A stretch of DNA of 64,000 nucleotides from Rhyacophila brunnea (GCA_022495005.1 JAGYXB010000612.1:1922001-1986000), one strand, 5' to 3'; shown: positions 1-10,724, numbered from the stretch's first letter. Notes: generated from the sequence alone by a model not told the origin. Numbers and translations are program-made.

Positions 1-670
1 ATAGACGCCATAGCTTTCTTAATTTGTACATAGGTGTCACCGTGAAATAGAGCGTATTTAATTTAATTACTTATTTTAAAACCGCGTAATCATCATTATG
101 TTATTACATAATTTACAATCATTGCTTTTTTATTTGTATAATAATAAATATCTATAAAATAGTGACGGGTTTAAATGGATTAAATAAATAATTAAATAAG
201 TAGTTCATTTAATCATGTAATGAAGTAGGTATATTATGTCCAATAATAAAAATATCTATGTATTTTTGACATGGTTGACATTTGATATGGATGTGGGGAT
301 GATCTCTACAAAGCTTTAAGGTAGAGCCGCCCCTGTTTATAATTATTTATTTCACTTCAAGATTTAGTTCTACGGACTTGAAATATTTTTAGGCGGCTCT
401 GAATTAACACAATGTAAACATGGGGTGGGGTCCACATACAAAATTCTTCTAAAAAAACTATTTTTTTTGTTAGTACTCTATTGGTCTGAAGTGTTCAAGT
501 ATATCGTGGTCAGTTTCCACAAGATAGGAAAGCAAAAAAAAAATGGAAGGTTCTGTCTATTTTCTGTAGAACATTACTGTGATATATTCTTATTTAGATT
601 TACTGTAAATGTCTACAATGCGTTATAATAAATATGTTTATCGAATGTTTTTAATATGGAATTTTTGTAG
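1..670. other. Non-coding left edge, probably intron of the RS-protein gene
   Basis: No convincing exon was seen. The stretch ends in a pyrimidine-biased tract and TTTGTAG, the acceptor of the first visible exon, so it is most simply intron. A short inverted pair (AGAGCCGCC at about 323 and GGCGGCTCT at about 392) brackets some 70 bp and may be a small MITE remnant. Confidence 0.4.
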
Positions 671-3600
671 ATCACCGTTACCATTGAGAAAAGGCGGCCG
701 AGACAATCGCTCCCCGGGGCGCCGCCGATCCCGCAACCGTTCCCGATCCAACAGCCGCAAGAGACAATCCTCTCCGAGAGACAACAAGAAACGGTCCACC
801 AGAAGATCTTATTCGTCTTCTTCGTCGTCGTCTTCTGATGGGAAGTCAAAGGATAAAGCAGAGAAGCAGCTTGAAGTGGAACTGCAGAAGAAGTTAAAGC
901 GAGCGGAGCAGTTGTTGGTGCTCAAGAAGAAGATGGAGATTGAAATCGCCGAGAGTGAGAGGCGTAAGGCGGAGGCATCGGTAAGATATTAGTCTAATTC
1001 AAGGGTGGCCAACCTTTTGCATACCATGCACCAATTTTTTTCACAGACGAGTTCAGATGCGCCATACAACTCAAGCACCTTTTCTACTTTCTTACGTTCA
1101 CGGTTGGGGTTGGAAAATAGGGATAGGGGTAGGATCTGCTTCGCTTAGGGGAGGAAAAGGAATAATTCAATCATGCAATTAAATTAATTAATTTATGCCA
1201 CTTCAAAAAACATATGTTTATTGGAGCAACCAATCTACAATAGTCAGAAATGATGTCGTGGACCCCGCTGATGGTGCTACAGCTGCCGGAGAGTTTTGTT
1301 TAGTGAAGACAACAATGGACCACAGTTGTTGGATACAATGAGAGAGAGAGAGCTCCGAGTGGGATGCAGCACTGGGAGCTTTTGAGCGTTTGGATTTCGC
1401 TAGTCTTTCAATGTTTGGTGTTAAATTTGTTACTGAGAGCAGCAGAGAATTCTTCAAATTTGAATTAGTTATTCGCATCCTTATTTTGCTTTTAATAAAT
1501 TTCCTGGATGAAAATGCTTGTTCACATCTGTATGTATATCCAAAGCGACATATATAAATTTTTGCAAATTTTCTTATAAATGGGAGCATGTGTTTTCTTC
1601 TTTAGCAATATCATAAAAACGGCTTTCAAATGACCCTTGCAATATCTTGATTTTTTCAAGATACTGTTCACATCCTACAATTGTAAACTGTCAAAAAATG
1701 GGACGAACTGATGAGTAAGAAGGCTGTATGACTTGAACTGAAAGCACTCAGGTGTTGAAAATATGAAGATGGATTCAGTTATGGCGCCTACTTCAAAAGA
1801 ATATGTAGGCGCAAAGATGCAATGTGCCACGGTTTAGCCACCCTAATTAATTCCAAAATATTTTTATAAACGTTTCTATTTTATAAAATATGCCAGCTAC
1901 TATAATATGTAGTAACACCACAAAAAATGTAAGGTACCATTTCTTCCCGTGTGCAAGAAGTACCATACCCAAACTATTGGACGTTGTTTAAATTGTGATG
2001 AATTCGAAGGGTAGTGATTAAATTAACTGCATGCCATTCTGCGTCAGTGATTCTTTTGTAACAAGGCTTTTAGCAATTAATATAATTGTTATTATTTTCA
2101 GCAGTTGGCTGCTAAGGAGTCTGTTGAAAATAAAAATGACGAATTTACCATTGTCGGAAGAGACCAGCTAAAAGACATTAATAAAGATGATCGTGGTAAG
2201 AATTTCTTCATTCACATTTTACATATGCCAATAATTACTCGAAGACTTTGAGGAAAAAATTTTATTTGTGCAAATAGATTTTAATAATCAAACTGCAAAG
2301 TCTTTTCACATTTATTTGTAGCAAAATTTACATTTTTTGCTCTGAGATATAAATTATTGATAAGACAAGAGTTCTTACTAGACACATTTCAGTCGCTTTG
2401 GTGATGGTTTTGCTCTTCCAAATTGATTAGTTTTGAAATAGCAATATTAGTTTTGTAGTGCTTATGTTCATCTCTAGGCCCATCGATTTCCTTCCATCAG
2501 TGGCGAAGGGTGGAGGTAGGCTCCGACATAAATAGTGCACACTAAACTTTGTCAGTCAAAGTATTTGTTTTCATTGAACTAATACTAAAATATGTAGATA
2601 GTGTTTGTTAGTTTTTAAAATCCAATTATACTCTGCCTAATCCAAGACATGGTAAATAGTAGTAAAAAAAATATTCATTTATCTATAAAATATCCAAAAT
2701 TGTGCTATTAAATCATACATCATTTTAGATATTTATAGATAGAAGAATATTTGTATCGATTATGGTTTGGTAAGGCAGGGCTTAATGAATTTAAAAAAAA
2801 ACCTAACTAACACTATCTGTAATATATATTCTTAATTCAGCGAAAACAAATAAGTATGACTGAAGAAGTGTGCACTATTTTTGTCGGATCGTCGATAGAC
2901 TATACCAGGGGGGGGCAAACTTTTTGGATGGAGGGCCAAATTCAAGAATTAAAAATGAGCGGCGGGCCGCAAGTAAAATACCATTTTTAGATATACACTA
3001 TTTATTATCACGAAAAATAAACATTACAAAAAATTAATGAGAAGAATGAAACTGATGTACCTTTTTTAACATTTTTTTAAATTCAGGTGTTAATTTTGTA
3101 GTTGATATTCTCAAAGCTGCTTATAAATGGGCATCGGAGATATTTGATCGTAAAGAATTTTTATTGAGGTTCATGATCGAAAATGTTTGTTCACATATAG
3201 GTTGATCCAAAAATAACGAACATTTTTCTTTCATAATCTTTAACCCGGCACCTGCCTCAAAAATCGTATGACGCACCATAACTACGCATGAATTTCATTA
3301 TCGTCTTTGTTCTATACTAAAAAAGCAATAAAAAATATGTCACAGCTCCAGTCGAGAACCCAAAACCATTAAAATAATTTCGACACACTAAAAAACCGTA
3401 ATAAATCAGTTATAATATCAGAAACACTCGAACAAACGAATGCTATCCAAATTTGAAAGAACTCACCGTAAGACGCCATTTTGTAGCCAATAGTTAGAGC
3501 TCTGCGCGGTGTGTACTATTTCGACACTTGTGCATTACGTTCCCACGAATTGAAGTGTTACTAATTTTCAAGTGCATATCGATAAATCACATATTAATGT

Positions 3601-6600
3601 CTTCGGGTTGAGTCGTAAACAAATATAAAGGGGACCCTTTTAATATATTTAAACTACACAAACACTTAACTTATTGAATATTATTGATAAATTAACACAA
3701 ACTCACATATTAAAAAAAAAAAAACAAATACAATAATAAACCTATTTTAAAATTCTTTTGACGTGTGATATATTTTAAAGCAAGGTGACAGACATAACGC
3801 AACATCACACGTTGGGCACATATAGCGAGAGAGTTTTGTTTTTTTCGGATTTTTTTTAGAATTCCCGCATACGAAACATCTCCTTCTAGGCTTATCGGTA
3901 TTTTGTGTCGGTAAAATGTATTCTGGCAAATGTCCCGTTGCACTTTTGGGCAATAATCGTACGGGATTATCGCTAGTTGACGCTGTCGGCTTGGGCAGGG
4001 GTGCATTTGAAATTCTCACACAATATTTGTTCACTAATTGTTTTATTACACAGAGTTGAAAATCGCCCAATGTTTTTTTGTCACATTTAATAAATTTATA
4101 TAAATAAAAAGCATTTAATAAATATAAGTCGATCATGTGGAATGCGACCTTTTTATACCACTTGATCGACTTTCTCATACACGACAAGTTGCTAAGCATC
4201 ATGTCGGACTTATCTACCGTACCCATATTTTTGTTATAATCTATAACACATTTTGGTTTTTCGATGTTTTCGCCAGTTCTATAGTTCACTTTTCCCGTTG
4301 GTCCAAATGATGCATCGTGGAGGGTGGATAGCATGTGAACATCCCTCCTATCGTGCCATTTCAGAGCCAAAAGTGGACTATTGTACTTAGACTCGGTATC
4401 TCCCTTTTTCAGTTTGCTGAACTCTGGCATATCTTTACGATTTTTTCTCACTGTACCGCAAGCATTCGTTTTGTGAGAGTGAAGGTATTTAAAAAGCGCC
4501 GGACTCGAATACCAGTTATCACACCATAAGGTGTGACCTTTCCCGATGTAGTCTTTCATTAGCGTTGTCACTACCGCACCGGAAATACCGAGATTTTCAT
4601 TGTCTTGTATGTCAGTCCCTTCCCCACAATAAATTATAAAGTCAATAATATATCCTGTCATTACGTCACACATCACAAACATTTTTATTCCAAATCGATG
4701 TCTTTTGGAAGGAATGAATTGTTTAAAAATTAATCTACCCTTAAACACGATTATGCTCTCATCTATGCAAAGATTCTGATACGGTATCATCGTTTCCCTA
4801 AAAATTGTTCTTGTGTGTTCTAACAGTAATCTAATTTTAGCTAGTCTATCATTTGAGGCGGTCACACTAGGATCAGAAAAATGAAGCATTTGTAAAATAA
4901 GTTGGTATCGATTTCTAGCCATTATTTTCCCAAAAATGTCTGCATGCAGGTAAGGATCGGTACTCCAATGTTCCTCTATCGACGTGTGCTTATTTCGAGT
5001 CATCAGCATTGATACGGCAAAAAATGTATACAACTCCGGCACTGACGTGTCTGTCCAATTGTGTGATCGCGATTTCGGTCCAAGGTCTCCCGCACTGTAC
5101 GAATGGTTAAAAAATGTATTCGTTTGGTTCACTATTTCCGACATTATATTTTTATTCAAAAAATGTTCAAAGAAAAGACATTCGGGAGAGGATTCGTCCA
5201 AGTCGTTCGATGTCACGCCAGATCGACAATCATTGAATTCGTGAACTATTGGAATATACGGGCCAGTTCTCCACGACCGCAAAAATTCAATTGGCTCGTC
5301 AGAGTCCGTATCGTCGACGTCATGATCAGTCTCATGCTGTTCCAATTCCTCTTCCGACATATCATAATCTGAGTCCAATTCCTCATTAGTACGCACATTT
5401 TCTTCCTCCATATTTACGCACTATAAAACTATGAAATGTTTTTAAAATGTTTAACTACAGTATTAGGGAACGCCAAATCACAGAAACCATTAAACTCACA
5501 CACAATAGTTATTGATATCAGTATTAATTTTCACATTCACTAAAATGGGACACGGTAGACAGTACAAAAAGTATTTTAAAAATCGCGATAAAATAAAATC
5601 ATACGTTCAATAGTTAATCATGCCAGTTTTAATGTGATAAGTACACCAGACAGCAAAAAAAGTATTTATCAACGATTGCGGTAAATATTCAACTTGTATG
5701 CGATAAATACAATCCCGCGCAATGGCCCGCTCGGTTGAAAGTCTGTCGTATACTGCGCAGTCGCGGCGCGCAGTTCAAACTGATTTCTGTCGACCGGCAA
5801 AACTTGGCCGTACGAATTGGTTCGAAACTTTGGTGATTATTTTATATTTAGAACCAATGCTTTTAAAATATGTCATAGGTGGCAGGAGAAGGACAAATCA
5901 GGCCAAATTTACGTGAAAAAATCAGTCCCGTATGATAAATATGGACGCGGTGGCATCGATTTATACACATGCACATTGCGAATTTGGCCGATTTGTACAA
6001 GGTGTGTGACATCGGCGCCGGCCGGGTTAAGTTGGTCGAAATTGTCTGAATTAAGGGCATTGTAAAATTTGGAGATTTCTTCACGACGATGCAATTCTCT
6101 TAAATCAGTGTCACACTGCAGATCAATAATCTCAAGTTGTAGCTCTGTCGGCACACTATCAATATCTATTGAAATCGATGTTCAACGTAGAAAATAGTGG
6201 TTACATAGTGTGACACGAGACGCAAGGAAGACGTACTGAGATAATACATTTACGAAACAAGAAATTCTTCAAATTTTAATCTATTGTCAATATTTTTTAA
6301 AAAATTATAAAAAAGTTATTCGTAATCAGAAGTACAATTAATAATGGCGGGCCGCAAAAAAAACCCGGCGGGCCGCAGTTTGCCTCCCCCTGGACTATAC
6401 TATAAACTATTATAGTATGGTTTAGGCAGGGTTTAATTGAATTTTAAAAACTAAACTGTACCATCTGCAAATTGTATTCTTAGTTCAATAAAAACAAATA
6501 AGTATAACTGACAAAATTTTGTGTGCACTACTTATCTCGAATCTTAACATCCTACCTCCAACCGTCGCCACTGCCTTCCGTCAACTCAGTGTAGCAAAAT

Positions 6601-6859
6601 AGATTCATCAAATTAAACAGACATTAAAATTTATTAGCGGTTTAAAATACAATAATGAATTCTGTTGTTTTTAGGTATTAAAATAAAACCTACAAGCAAG
6701 AGATCTTCCTCGTCATCCAGTTCAAGCAATGGTGATTCCAAGAAAAAGAAGAAAAAGCAGGACAAGAGGAATCGAAGCAGCAGCTCCAGTTCCAAGTCCA
6801 GAACTCAAAACACCAAATACAAGAAGAAGAGGTCTTCGTCTACTTCTTCGTCTGATTAA
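671..6859 (+). CDS. 3' end of an arginine/serine-rich (RS-domain) protein gene, three exons
   Basis: Three exons join in phase: 671-980 (acceptor TTTGTAG, donor GTAAGA), 2102-2195 (acceptor TTTTCAG, donor GTAAGA) and 6675-6859 (acceptor TTTTTAG, stop TAA). Upstream exons lie outside the window or were not recognised; the first visible exon starts on the last base of a codon. The protein piece (about 196 residues) reads: an RS-rich stretch (SRNRSRSNSRKRQSSPRD), a serine run, a charged helix likely to form a coiled coil (about residues 60-103 of the visible part, with KKLKRAEQLLVLKKKMEIE), a conserved-looking linker (EFTIVGRDQLKDINKDDR), then a Lys/Ser-rich tail ending STSSSD. RS and coiled-coil composition is typical of nuclear splicing-associated proteins; that role is inferred from composition only. 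I do not recognise the orthologue. Both introns are loaded with transposons. Confidence 0.72.
1001..1845 (-). mobile_element. Internally deleted hAT element in intron 1 of the RS gene
   Basis: The ends are imperfect inverted repeats: AGGGTGGCCAACC on the left and, read on the minus strand, AGGGTGGCTAAACC on the right, a form typical of Charlie-like hAT elements. Flanks TCTAATTC and ATTAATTC would be a worn 8-bp duplication (6/8). The minus strand still encodes the C-terminal hAT dimerisation domain; the rest of the transposase is missing. Confidence 0.7.
1218..1589 (-). pseudogene. C-terminal fragment of a hAT transposase
   Basis: The minus-strand reading frame contains a block with the usual hAT C-terminal pattern: an aromatic-rich lead (CRFGYTYRCEQAFSS, matching the family form FGSTYLCEQAFS), then FIKSKIRMRITNSNLKN (family form F-x-K-x-K-x-R-x-R-L-x-x-x-x-L) and LLLSVTNLTPNIERLAK. 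This domain mediates transposase dimerisation in hAT proteins. The family resembles the GTF2IRD2/ZBED-type (Charlie-like) group. There is no DDE core upstream, so the copy cannot transpose on its own. The final residues after SHSE look like random extension. The related element in the next intron carries the same domain, more decayed. Confidence 0.7.
3244..6026 (-). mobile_element. piggyBac-like element with TTAA target duplication
   Basis: TTAA flanks both sides (3240-3243 and 6027-6030). Inside, both ends begin CCCGGC and agree imperfectly over about 13 bp (CCCGGCACCTGCC and CCCGGCCGGCGCC). The body is 2783 bp with one transposase gene on the minus strand, the standard single-gene layout of piggyBac elements. 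It landed inside the hAT transposase remnant, which fixes it as the youngest layer of the stack. Confidence 0.9.
3747..5411 (-). CDS. piggyBac-like transposase, uninterrupted
   Basis: A 554-codon frame with no stops, close to the usual length of piggyBac transposases (about 550-600). It would catalyse precise cut-and-paste at TTAA sites in the nucleus. Residues 1-40 are acidic (Asp/Glu-rich), as is usual at the N-terminus. The DDE_Tnp_1_7-type core spans about 75-445. Candidate catalytic aspartates are D217 (LCIDES), D298 (LWCDNWYSS) and D400 or D403 (GTVDKSD), matching the family's DDD triad. A C-terminal cysteine-rich domain at 512-549 has the pattern C-x2-C...C-x2-C-x4-C-x3-C-x4-H, which in the family binds the inverted repeats. 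The start at 5411 is the first ATG and is followed by the acidic region. Whether it is a live transposon gene or a domesticated one is open; its position inside TTAA-flanked ends favours a live or recently active transposon. Confidence 0.93.
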   Translation of the reverse strand: MEEENVRTNEELDSDYDMSEEELEQHETDHDVDDTDSDEPIEFLRSWRTGPYIPIVHEFNDCRSGVTSNDLDESSPECLFFEHFLNKNIMSEIVNQTNTFFNHSYSAGDLGPKSRSHNWTDTSVPELYTFFAVSMLMTRNKHTSIEEHWSTDPYLHADIFGKIMARNRYQLILQMLHFSDPSVTASNDRLAKIRLLLEHTRTIFRETMIPYQNLCIDESIIVFKGRLIFKQFIPSKRHRFGIKMFVMCDVMTGYIIDFIIYCGEGTDIQDNENLGISGAVVTTLMKDYIGKGHTLWCDNWYSSPALFKYLHSHKTNACGTVRKNRKDMPEFSKLKKGDTESKYNSPLLALKWHDRRDVHMLSTLHDASFGPTGKVNYRTGENIEKPKCVIDYNKNMGTVDKSDMMLSNLSCMRKSIKWYKKVAFHMIDLYLLNAFYLYKFIKCDKKTLGDFQLCVIKQLVNKYCVRISNAPLPKPTASTSDNPVRLLPKSATGHLPEYILPTQNTDKPRRRCFVCGNSKKNPKKTKLSRYMCPTCDVALCLSPCFKIYHTSKEF

Positions 6860-6945
6860 TCCTAGCCAATTAATGCGTTGGTGTGCCAATGAGAGATTTG
6901 GTATAGATAATTAGTAAATACTTACAGTAGAAAATCAAAATCAGG

Positions 6946-6951
6946 AATAAA
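6946..6951 (+). terminator. Candidate poly(A) signal of the RS-protein gene
   Basis: AATAAA lies about 87 bp after the TAA stop, followed closely by a second overlapping AATAAAA. Another AATAAA occurs near 7045. The position suits a short 3' UTR. Confidence 0.45.
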
Positions 6952-7050
6952 ATAAAATTACAGGTTAAAGTCTGTTTGTATGTCTCTGGGTTAGTATGCA
7001 TTCGGTACTTTTTCAATTCATCACAAGTAATACTGCAATGTATAAATAAA

Positions 7051-7241
7051 GCCGGGTACTCATTAGTAAGTAAGTGTAACCAGTGAAAATGAATAAGAGT
7101 GAACTGTAACCATTCCAGATACGGTAACCGGCACTAGATGTAAAATAATTATTTATTAGGCTTGTAAACTAATTATTTGGCGTCCATACTAGTTACTGTG
7201 TCTGCAAGAGTTACAGTACGGCTCGCTAATGAGTACTCGGC
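7051..7241. mobile_element. Small MITE with TTAA-like flank
   Basis: Ends are GCCGGGTACTCATTAG and, reversed, GCCGAGTACTCATTAG (15/16). The right flank is TTAA and the left TAAA, suggesting a worn piggyBac-type TTAA duplication. It is 191 bp with no coding content. Confidence 0.6.
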
Positions 7242-7362
7242 TTAAGAATCCGGATACTAAAATAGAGAATTTTAAGATATACTTATTTATAACCTTACTA
7301 TTTGTTTATACAGTACAATAAATTAATTAATTAAAATAATATTAAAAATTACCACATACGTA

Positions 7363-8171
7363 CAGCGAAACCTCGATTTTACGTTGATGAACAAAAAAAT
7401 AGCAATCAAAGGAACCTGATCACTTCCAGAGCCGAGTTAACTCGTCAAAGCATGTATGTCGCGTCAGGCAATAGACGAGTTAACTCGTGCGTTCTTGTAA
7501 ACATCATAGCTTCTGATTAAACTGTTTGTGTATATTTTCTAAACAATATTTATCATTTTAGTGTGAAAATATTCACGATAAACTCGAGAAACATGTTGAT
7601 TTGAGAAGTTTTAACAAATATTTATCATTCTGTTCCTATTTCATATTTTTTAAGGGATTTATTTTATTCCAAGAATAGCTGCCCTACACAAGTATCCGCC
7701 TAGTAAAAATTGACTGGCAGTGAAAAGATAAAAATGATTTTTTTTATACAAATTGGTTTGGAGCATATTACGTCAACGTGTTCTTTCATTTTTTTCTTTC
7801 TTTTCGAGAATGTTTCTTTTATTTTGAATGGACAATGTTTTCTTTGCGGAGACATTATTTGAATGGGGGCGTAAATAAAAAAACATTGCAAAACAATAAA
7901 CTTAAATAATCACATTGTGATGACATTACCTCTGTCTCGGTCACTCCAGTCATGATGTATTGTATATAAATAGAATGCGCCTTTGGAGTTCATTTCAATA
8001 ATGTCATGCATTGAATTGAATGTATTCAAATAATTTGAATTTTGGTAAATCGAGGGAAATAATGACGTAAACCCAGGAATTAAATTTACTAAAATATAAC
8101 AGGACTGCAGAAAGTTCACTCAAATAACTGAAAAATGGTATTTCCGGGCACGTAAAATCGAGGTTCCGCTG
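7363..8171. mobile_element. pogo/Tigger-like element, non-autonomous
   Basis: Inverted ends CAGCGAAACCTCGATTTTAC and CAGCGGAACCTCGATTTTAC (reversed) are the pogo/Tigger form, flanked by TA on both sides (7361-7362 and 8172-8173). The interior includes two near copies of CGAGTTAACTCG. No recognisable transposase remains. The left half is repeated at 10725-11103. Confidence 0.72.
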
Positions 8172-8585
8172 TACTTGTCTATGGTATGTAAAGGATTCAA
8201 ACATGTAATTCTTTGTATAAAAAGTAATCATAAGTACCTATTTTATTTCTGTTATTTGATGTATACGGACTTTATGTGTGTATATAATGGTATTGTTTTC
8301 ATAGTAACGTCTCTAATTTTAATGTTTTTGTCTGACACGTACTACCATTCAAATACTAAAAACACTAAAATACACATAAAGAAATAGATACTAATATTAT
8401 TTCTCAAAATGGTAGTACTAGATCATTCGAAAATAAGACCTCATTTATAGAATGTTTACAATAGTTATGTAGAATTCTCATTTGCCGATAATATAACTCT
8501 GAAATTAATTTACTCAATTTGGTGACATGCATTTAAATTTTTTTAATTTTCAGCTCCTCAAGTGGAATAATTTTTATGTACAGAC

Positions 8586-8637
8586 ATGATCATTATCAAC
8601 TGGAGTCGATCCACTCTGGATAAAGGCTAAATACCTT
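8586..8637 (-). repeat. Worn 3' tail of an RTE-like non-LTR retrotransposon
   Basis: Minus-strand translation gives PEWIDSS followed by a stop and a TGATAATGATCATG tail. This resembles the QQWIDPG-stop-TGATGATG ending of the better copy at 43685-43848. Too short for a firm call. Confidence 0.35.
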
Positions 8638-8993
8638 TTTTTTTAATTTACCTCCAAATACATTTTAATATATTTCTTTACATCTATTATTTATCATGTT
8701 ATTATGATGAGCAAAAAAATTAATTTCAACATCGTATTAACCAAAGGATTTGGACTATAAATAGAAGGAGTTTTATACTTTATTTCTGTTATTTCATTTT
8801 TGAAATTATTTAGCAAATGCATGAAGCATGGTTTTGTTGGTAAACTCCACAAATATTAACATCGCTCAGTTGGCATACCGATTTTCCAGCACACCCAATG
8901 GCTGCCATTTTATGTTCATTGTGATTAATTACTCGACTGTAGTTATAAACGGTTTTATATTAATTTTAGAGGTTTTTCAACTAAATGATAATA

Positions 8994-9400
8994 CAGTACT
9001 CTCTCAGTAGGTCGCCACCCCAAAAACCAGGCAAATGTCCAATTAGTAAAAGCGGCGGATTATACATACAAAATATAGTCAAAATTAAAACAGGTATTTC
9101 GTAAAAATAGTTTTTATTGGGAATTTTGTACTAGCAAAGTCCCGGTAGATTGTTCCATGCCTGAACTACGTTAAATACGACGTTTTTTATGTTAATTTCT
9201 TTTAAAGTTTTGGAAATGTCCCCTTCTCTGCTTATTGCATCCATCAAAATTCCAGCTCACATGGCACGCGGCGGACTACTGAATTTGACATACGAATACC
9301 GGCGAATTAAAGAGCTTGATTTTATGCTTTTAAATAGTAAAAATAACGGCGGATTATAGTAGTTGTCGGATAATCGTGCGGCGGATTAGTGAGAGTACTG
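8994..9400 (-). mobile_element. Internally deleted pogo/Tigger-like element
   Basis: Ends CAGTACTCTC (left) and CAGTACTCTC (right, reversed) are exact over the first 10 bp, flanked by TA (8992-8993 and 9401-9402). Several GCGGCGGATTA-type subterminal motifs occur near both ends. A C-terminal piece of the transposase survives inside on the minus strand. Confidence 0.75.
9131..9250 (-). pseudogene. C-terminal fragment of a pogo/Tigger-type transposase
   Basis: The minus strand encodes 39 residues before a TAG stop, including DISKTLKEINIKNVVFNVVQ followed by AWNNL. In Tigger/jerky-type transposases the C-terminal tail carries this pattern (NIKDV...AW...), just after the DDE domain. The DDE core is deleted. 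It supports the family call made from the TA-flanked ends of the surrounding element. Confidence 0.6.
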
Positions 9401-9423
9401 TACTGAAGTGTAGTATTTTTATT

Positions 9424-9530
9424 AACTGCTTATCTACTCATCGTGACAGATTGTCTTTTTACACACCCTACAACTTGGCAAATACATGTCATAAGCAGTA
9501 GTGTGAAGTTCTCTGCAAATGTACCTGCAT
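9424..9530 (+). repeat. Unclassified repeat, copy 1 of 2
   Basis: Shares long blocks (CTGCTTATCTAC, CAGATTGTCTTTTTA, CTCTGCAAAT) in the same order with 10443-10545. A dispersed repeat fragment of unknown class. Confidence 0.5.
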
Positions 9531-9545
9531 TTTATATTTAGGCTC

Positions 9546-10440
9546 CATCTCTATAGAAAAGGTTTTTTTAAACATTTGGACCTTTTGGACCAAATTTGGA
9601 CCTTACCGTAGTTTACCTCCCGCATACAGATATTATGTCATTATCGATAGATATGTATGCTTTCACACCGTTATCAAGAATATACTTAGACATAAAATAC
9701 AACAAAAAATAATATCATGAGTTCGCAAAACATGAAGAGGTGAGAGGATTTAACAACTATTATTATATAATTAAAAATTAAGTTTCATGTATTTTTCTCG
9801 TGGAACAGATCTCGAACATGTAACAGATGTAAGCATTTTATTCCCATATTATGGTCTATTAAAAAATGTCATTATTATTTTCATTGTACATATTATAACA
9901 ATCTATATTTCGAATGTTTTGGCTAGATTTGTCTTCCTTCGAAGACTAAAAATATGAATATTTTGTTGTGGAATAGTACTTATAATATGTCATTTGAAAA
10001 TAACACCTCCTTGTGGATGCACTTCTATCCTCAGCACCTCAATTGTAGCATTGTGATCAATGAAATTATAAAACATTTTATGTACTGTATTATGTTGTTT
10101 TACATATTTTATAACAAATCATGTATTACGATGATCTGTTCTTGCATGTGTTCTTTTGAAAATAAACTTAATTTCTCTTGAGTTGCATTTGTTTTTTTTT
10201 CCCCCAGATTTGAGTATAATAAATTTGTGTATAGTATAAATTAATCGTCCGGTCATGTTATGATTTTATATTGAAGCTTAGGTTCGGACCTAGGGCGATT
10301 GGGCCTAATCGGGCCTCACATCCTAAGTATCCACAGGTGTCAGAATCAAATATTTGACCAAGTATTTTAATAAAGGGCCCTTGAGCAGTAGAATCATATA
10401 ATTCTGAGGAACATCAAGAATGGCATTAATGTAGCATTAT
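9546..10440. other. AT-rich stretch, nothing recognised
   Basis: Short frames only. A GC-richer patch near 10290-10320 (GGGCGATTGGGCCTAATCGG) may be a transposon end, but no partner end was found. Confidence 0.3.
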
Positions 10441-10442
10441 TG

Positions 10443-10545
10443 GCTGCTTATCTACATCTACGCATGGTGGCAGATTGTCTTTTTATACACCCTGCAAATT
10501 GACAAATAAATGTCATAGCAGTAGTCCGAAGATCTCTGCAAATTA
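10443..10545 (+). repeat. Unclassified repeat, copy 2 of 2
   Basis: Partner of 9424-9530, same orientation, roughly 80% alike by eye. Confidence 0.5.
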
Positions 10546-10724
10546 ACTTCCAATGTGAAGTTACTTGTATTTAAACTATTTAATGGACCAGCGATCCTTT
10601 TTTTGCTTCAATTTCATACAAGGTTTTTCAACATCTTTGAAGACGGTAAATAGTATCGATACTTCATATTTTAATATGTATCGAAAGTACAATTAAAATA
10701 ATATTAAAAATTACCACATACGTA

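Larger units (their letters stand above)
3110..6175 (-). pseudogene. hAT transposase remnant, split by the piggyBac insertion
   Basis: Read on the minus strand, 6175-6031 encodes DSVPTELQLEIIDLQCDTD and continues to EEISKFYNALNSDNFDQL. This is the segment that in GTF2IRD2/ZBED-type hAT transposases sits just before the dimerisation domain. The frame resumes beyond the piggyBac element at 3239-3110 with CEQTFSIMNLNKNSLRSNIS and, after an in-frame stop, AALRISTTKLTPEFKK, the dimerisation domain. The two parts are adjacent in the family, so the piggyBac element broke a once-continuous frame. The N-terminal zinc finger and the DDE core are absent, so this was a defective copy before it was split. 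Confidence 0.72.
2906..6392 (-). mobile_element. hAT element nested inside the outer MITE
   Basis: Inverted ends CAGGGGGGGGCAAACT (left) and CAGGGGGAGGCAAACT (right, reversed) match at 15 of 16. The 8-bp duplication GACTATAC is exact on both sides (2898-2905 and 6393-6400). Without the piggyBac insert the element is only about 0.7 kb, so it is internally deleted. It carries pieces of a minus-strand hAT transposase on each side of the piggyBac insertion. Confidence 0.9.
2498..6573. mobile_element. Outer hAT-type MITE of the nested stack (CAGTGGCGAAGG family, copy 1)
   Basis: The left end is CAGTGGCGAAGGGTGGAGG; the right end read in reverse is CAGTGGCGACGGTTGGAGG. Flanking CCTTCCAT (2490-2497) and CCTTCCGT (6574-6581) match at 7 of 8 positions, the 8-bp duplication expected of hAT. 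The MITE sequence itself is about 590 bp, split at 2905/6393 by a younger insertion. Two more copies lie at 30225-31452 and 35372-35756. No protein of its own is visible. Confidence 0.85.

Noticed and set aside
3710..5372. Other frames across the piggyBac gene (3710-4006, 4335-4529, 4984-5244, 5103-5372)
   Set aside because: Shadows of the 554-codon transposase in other frames.
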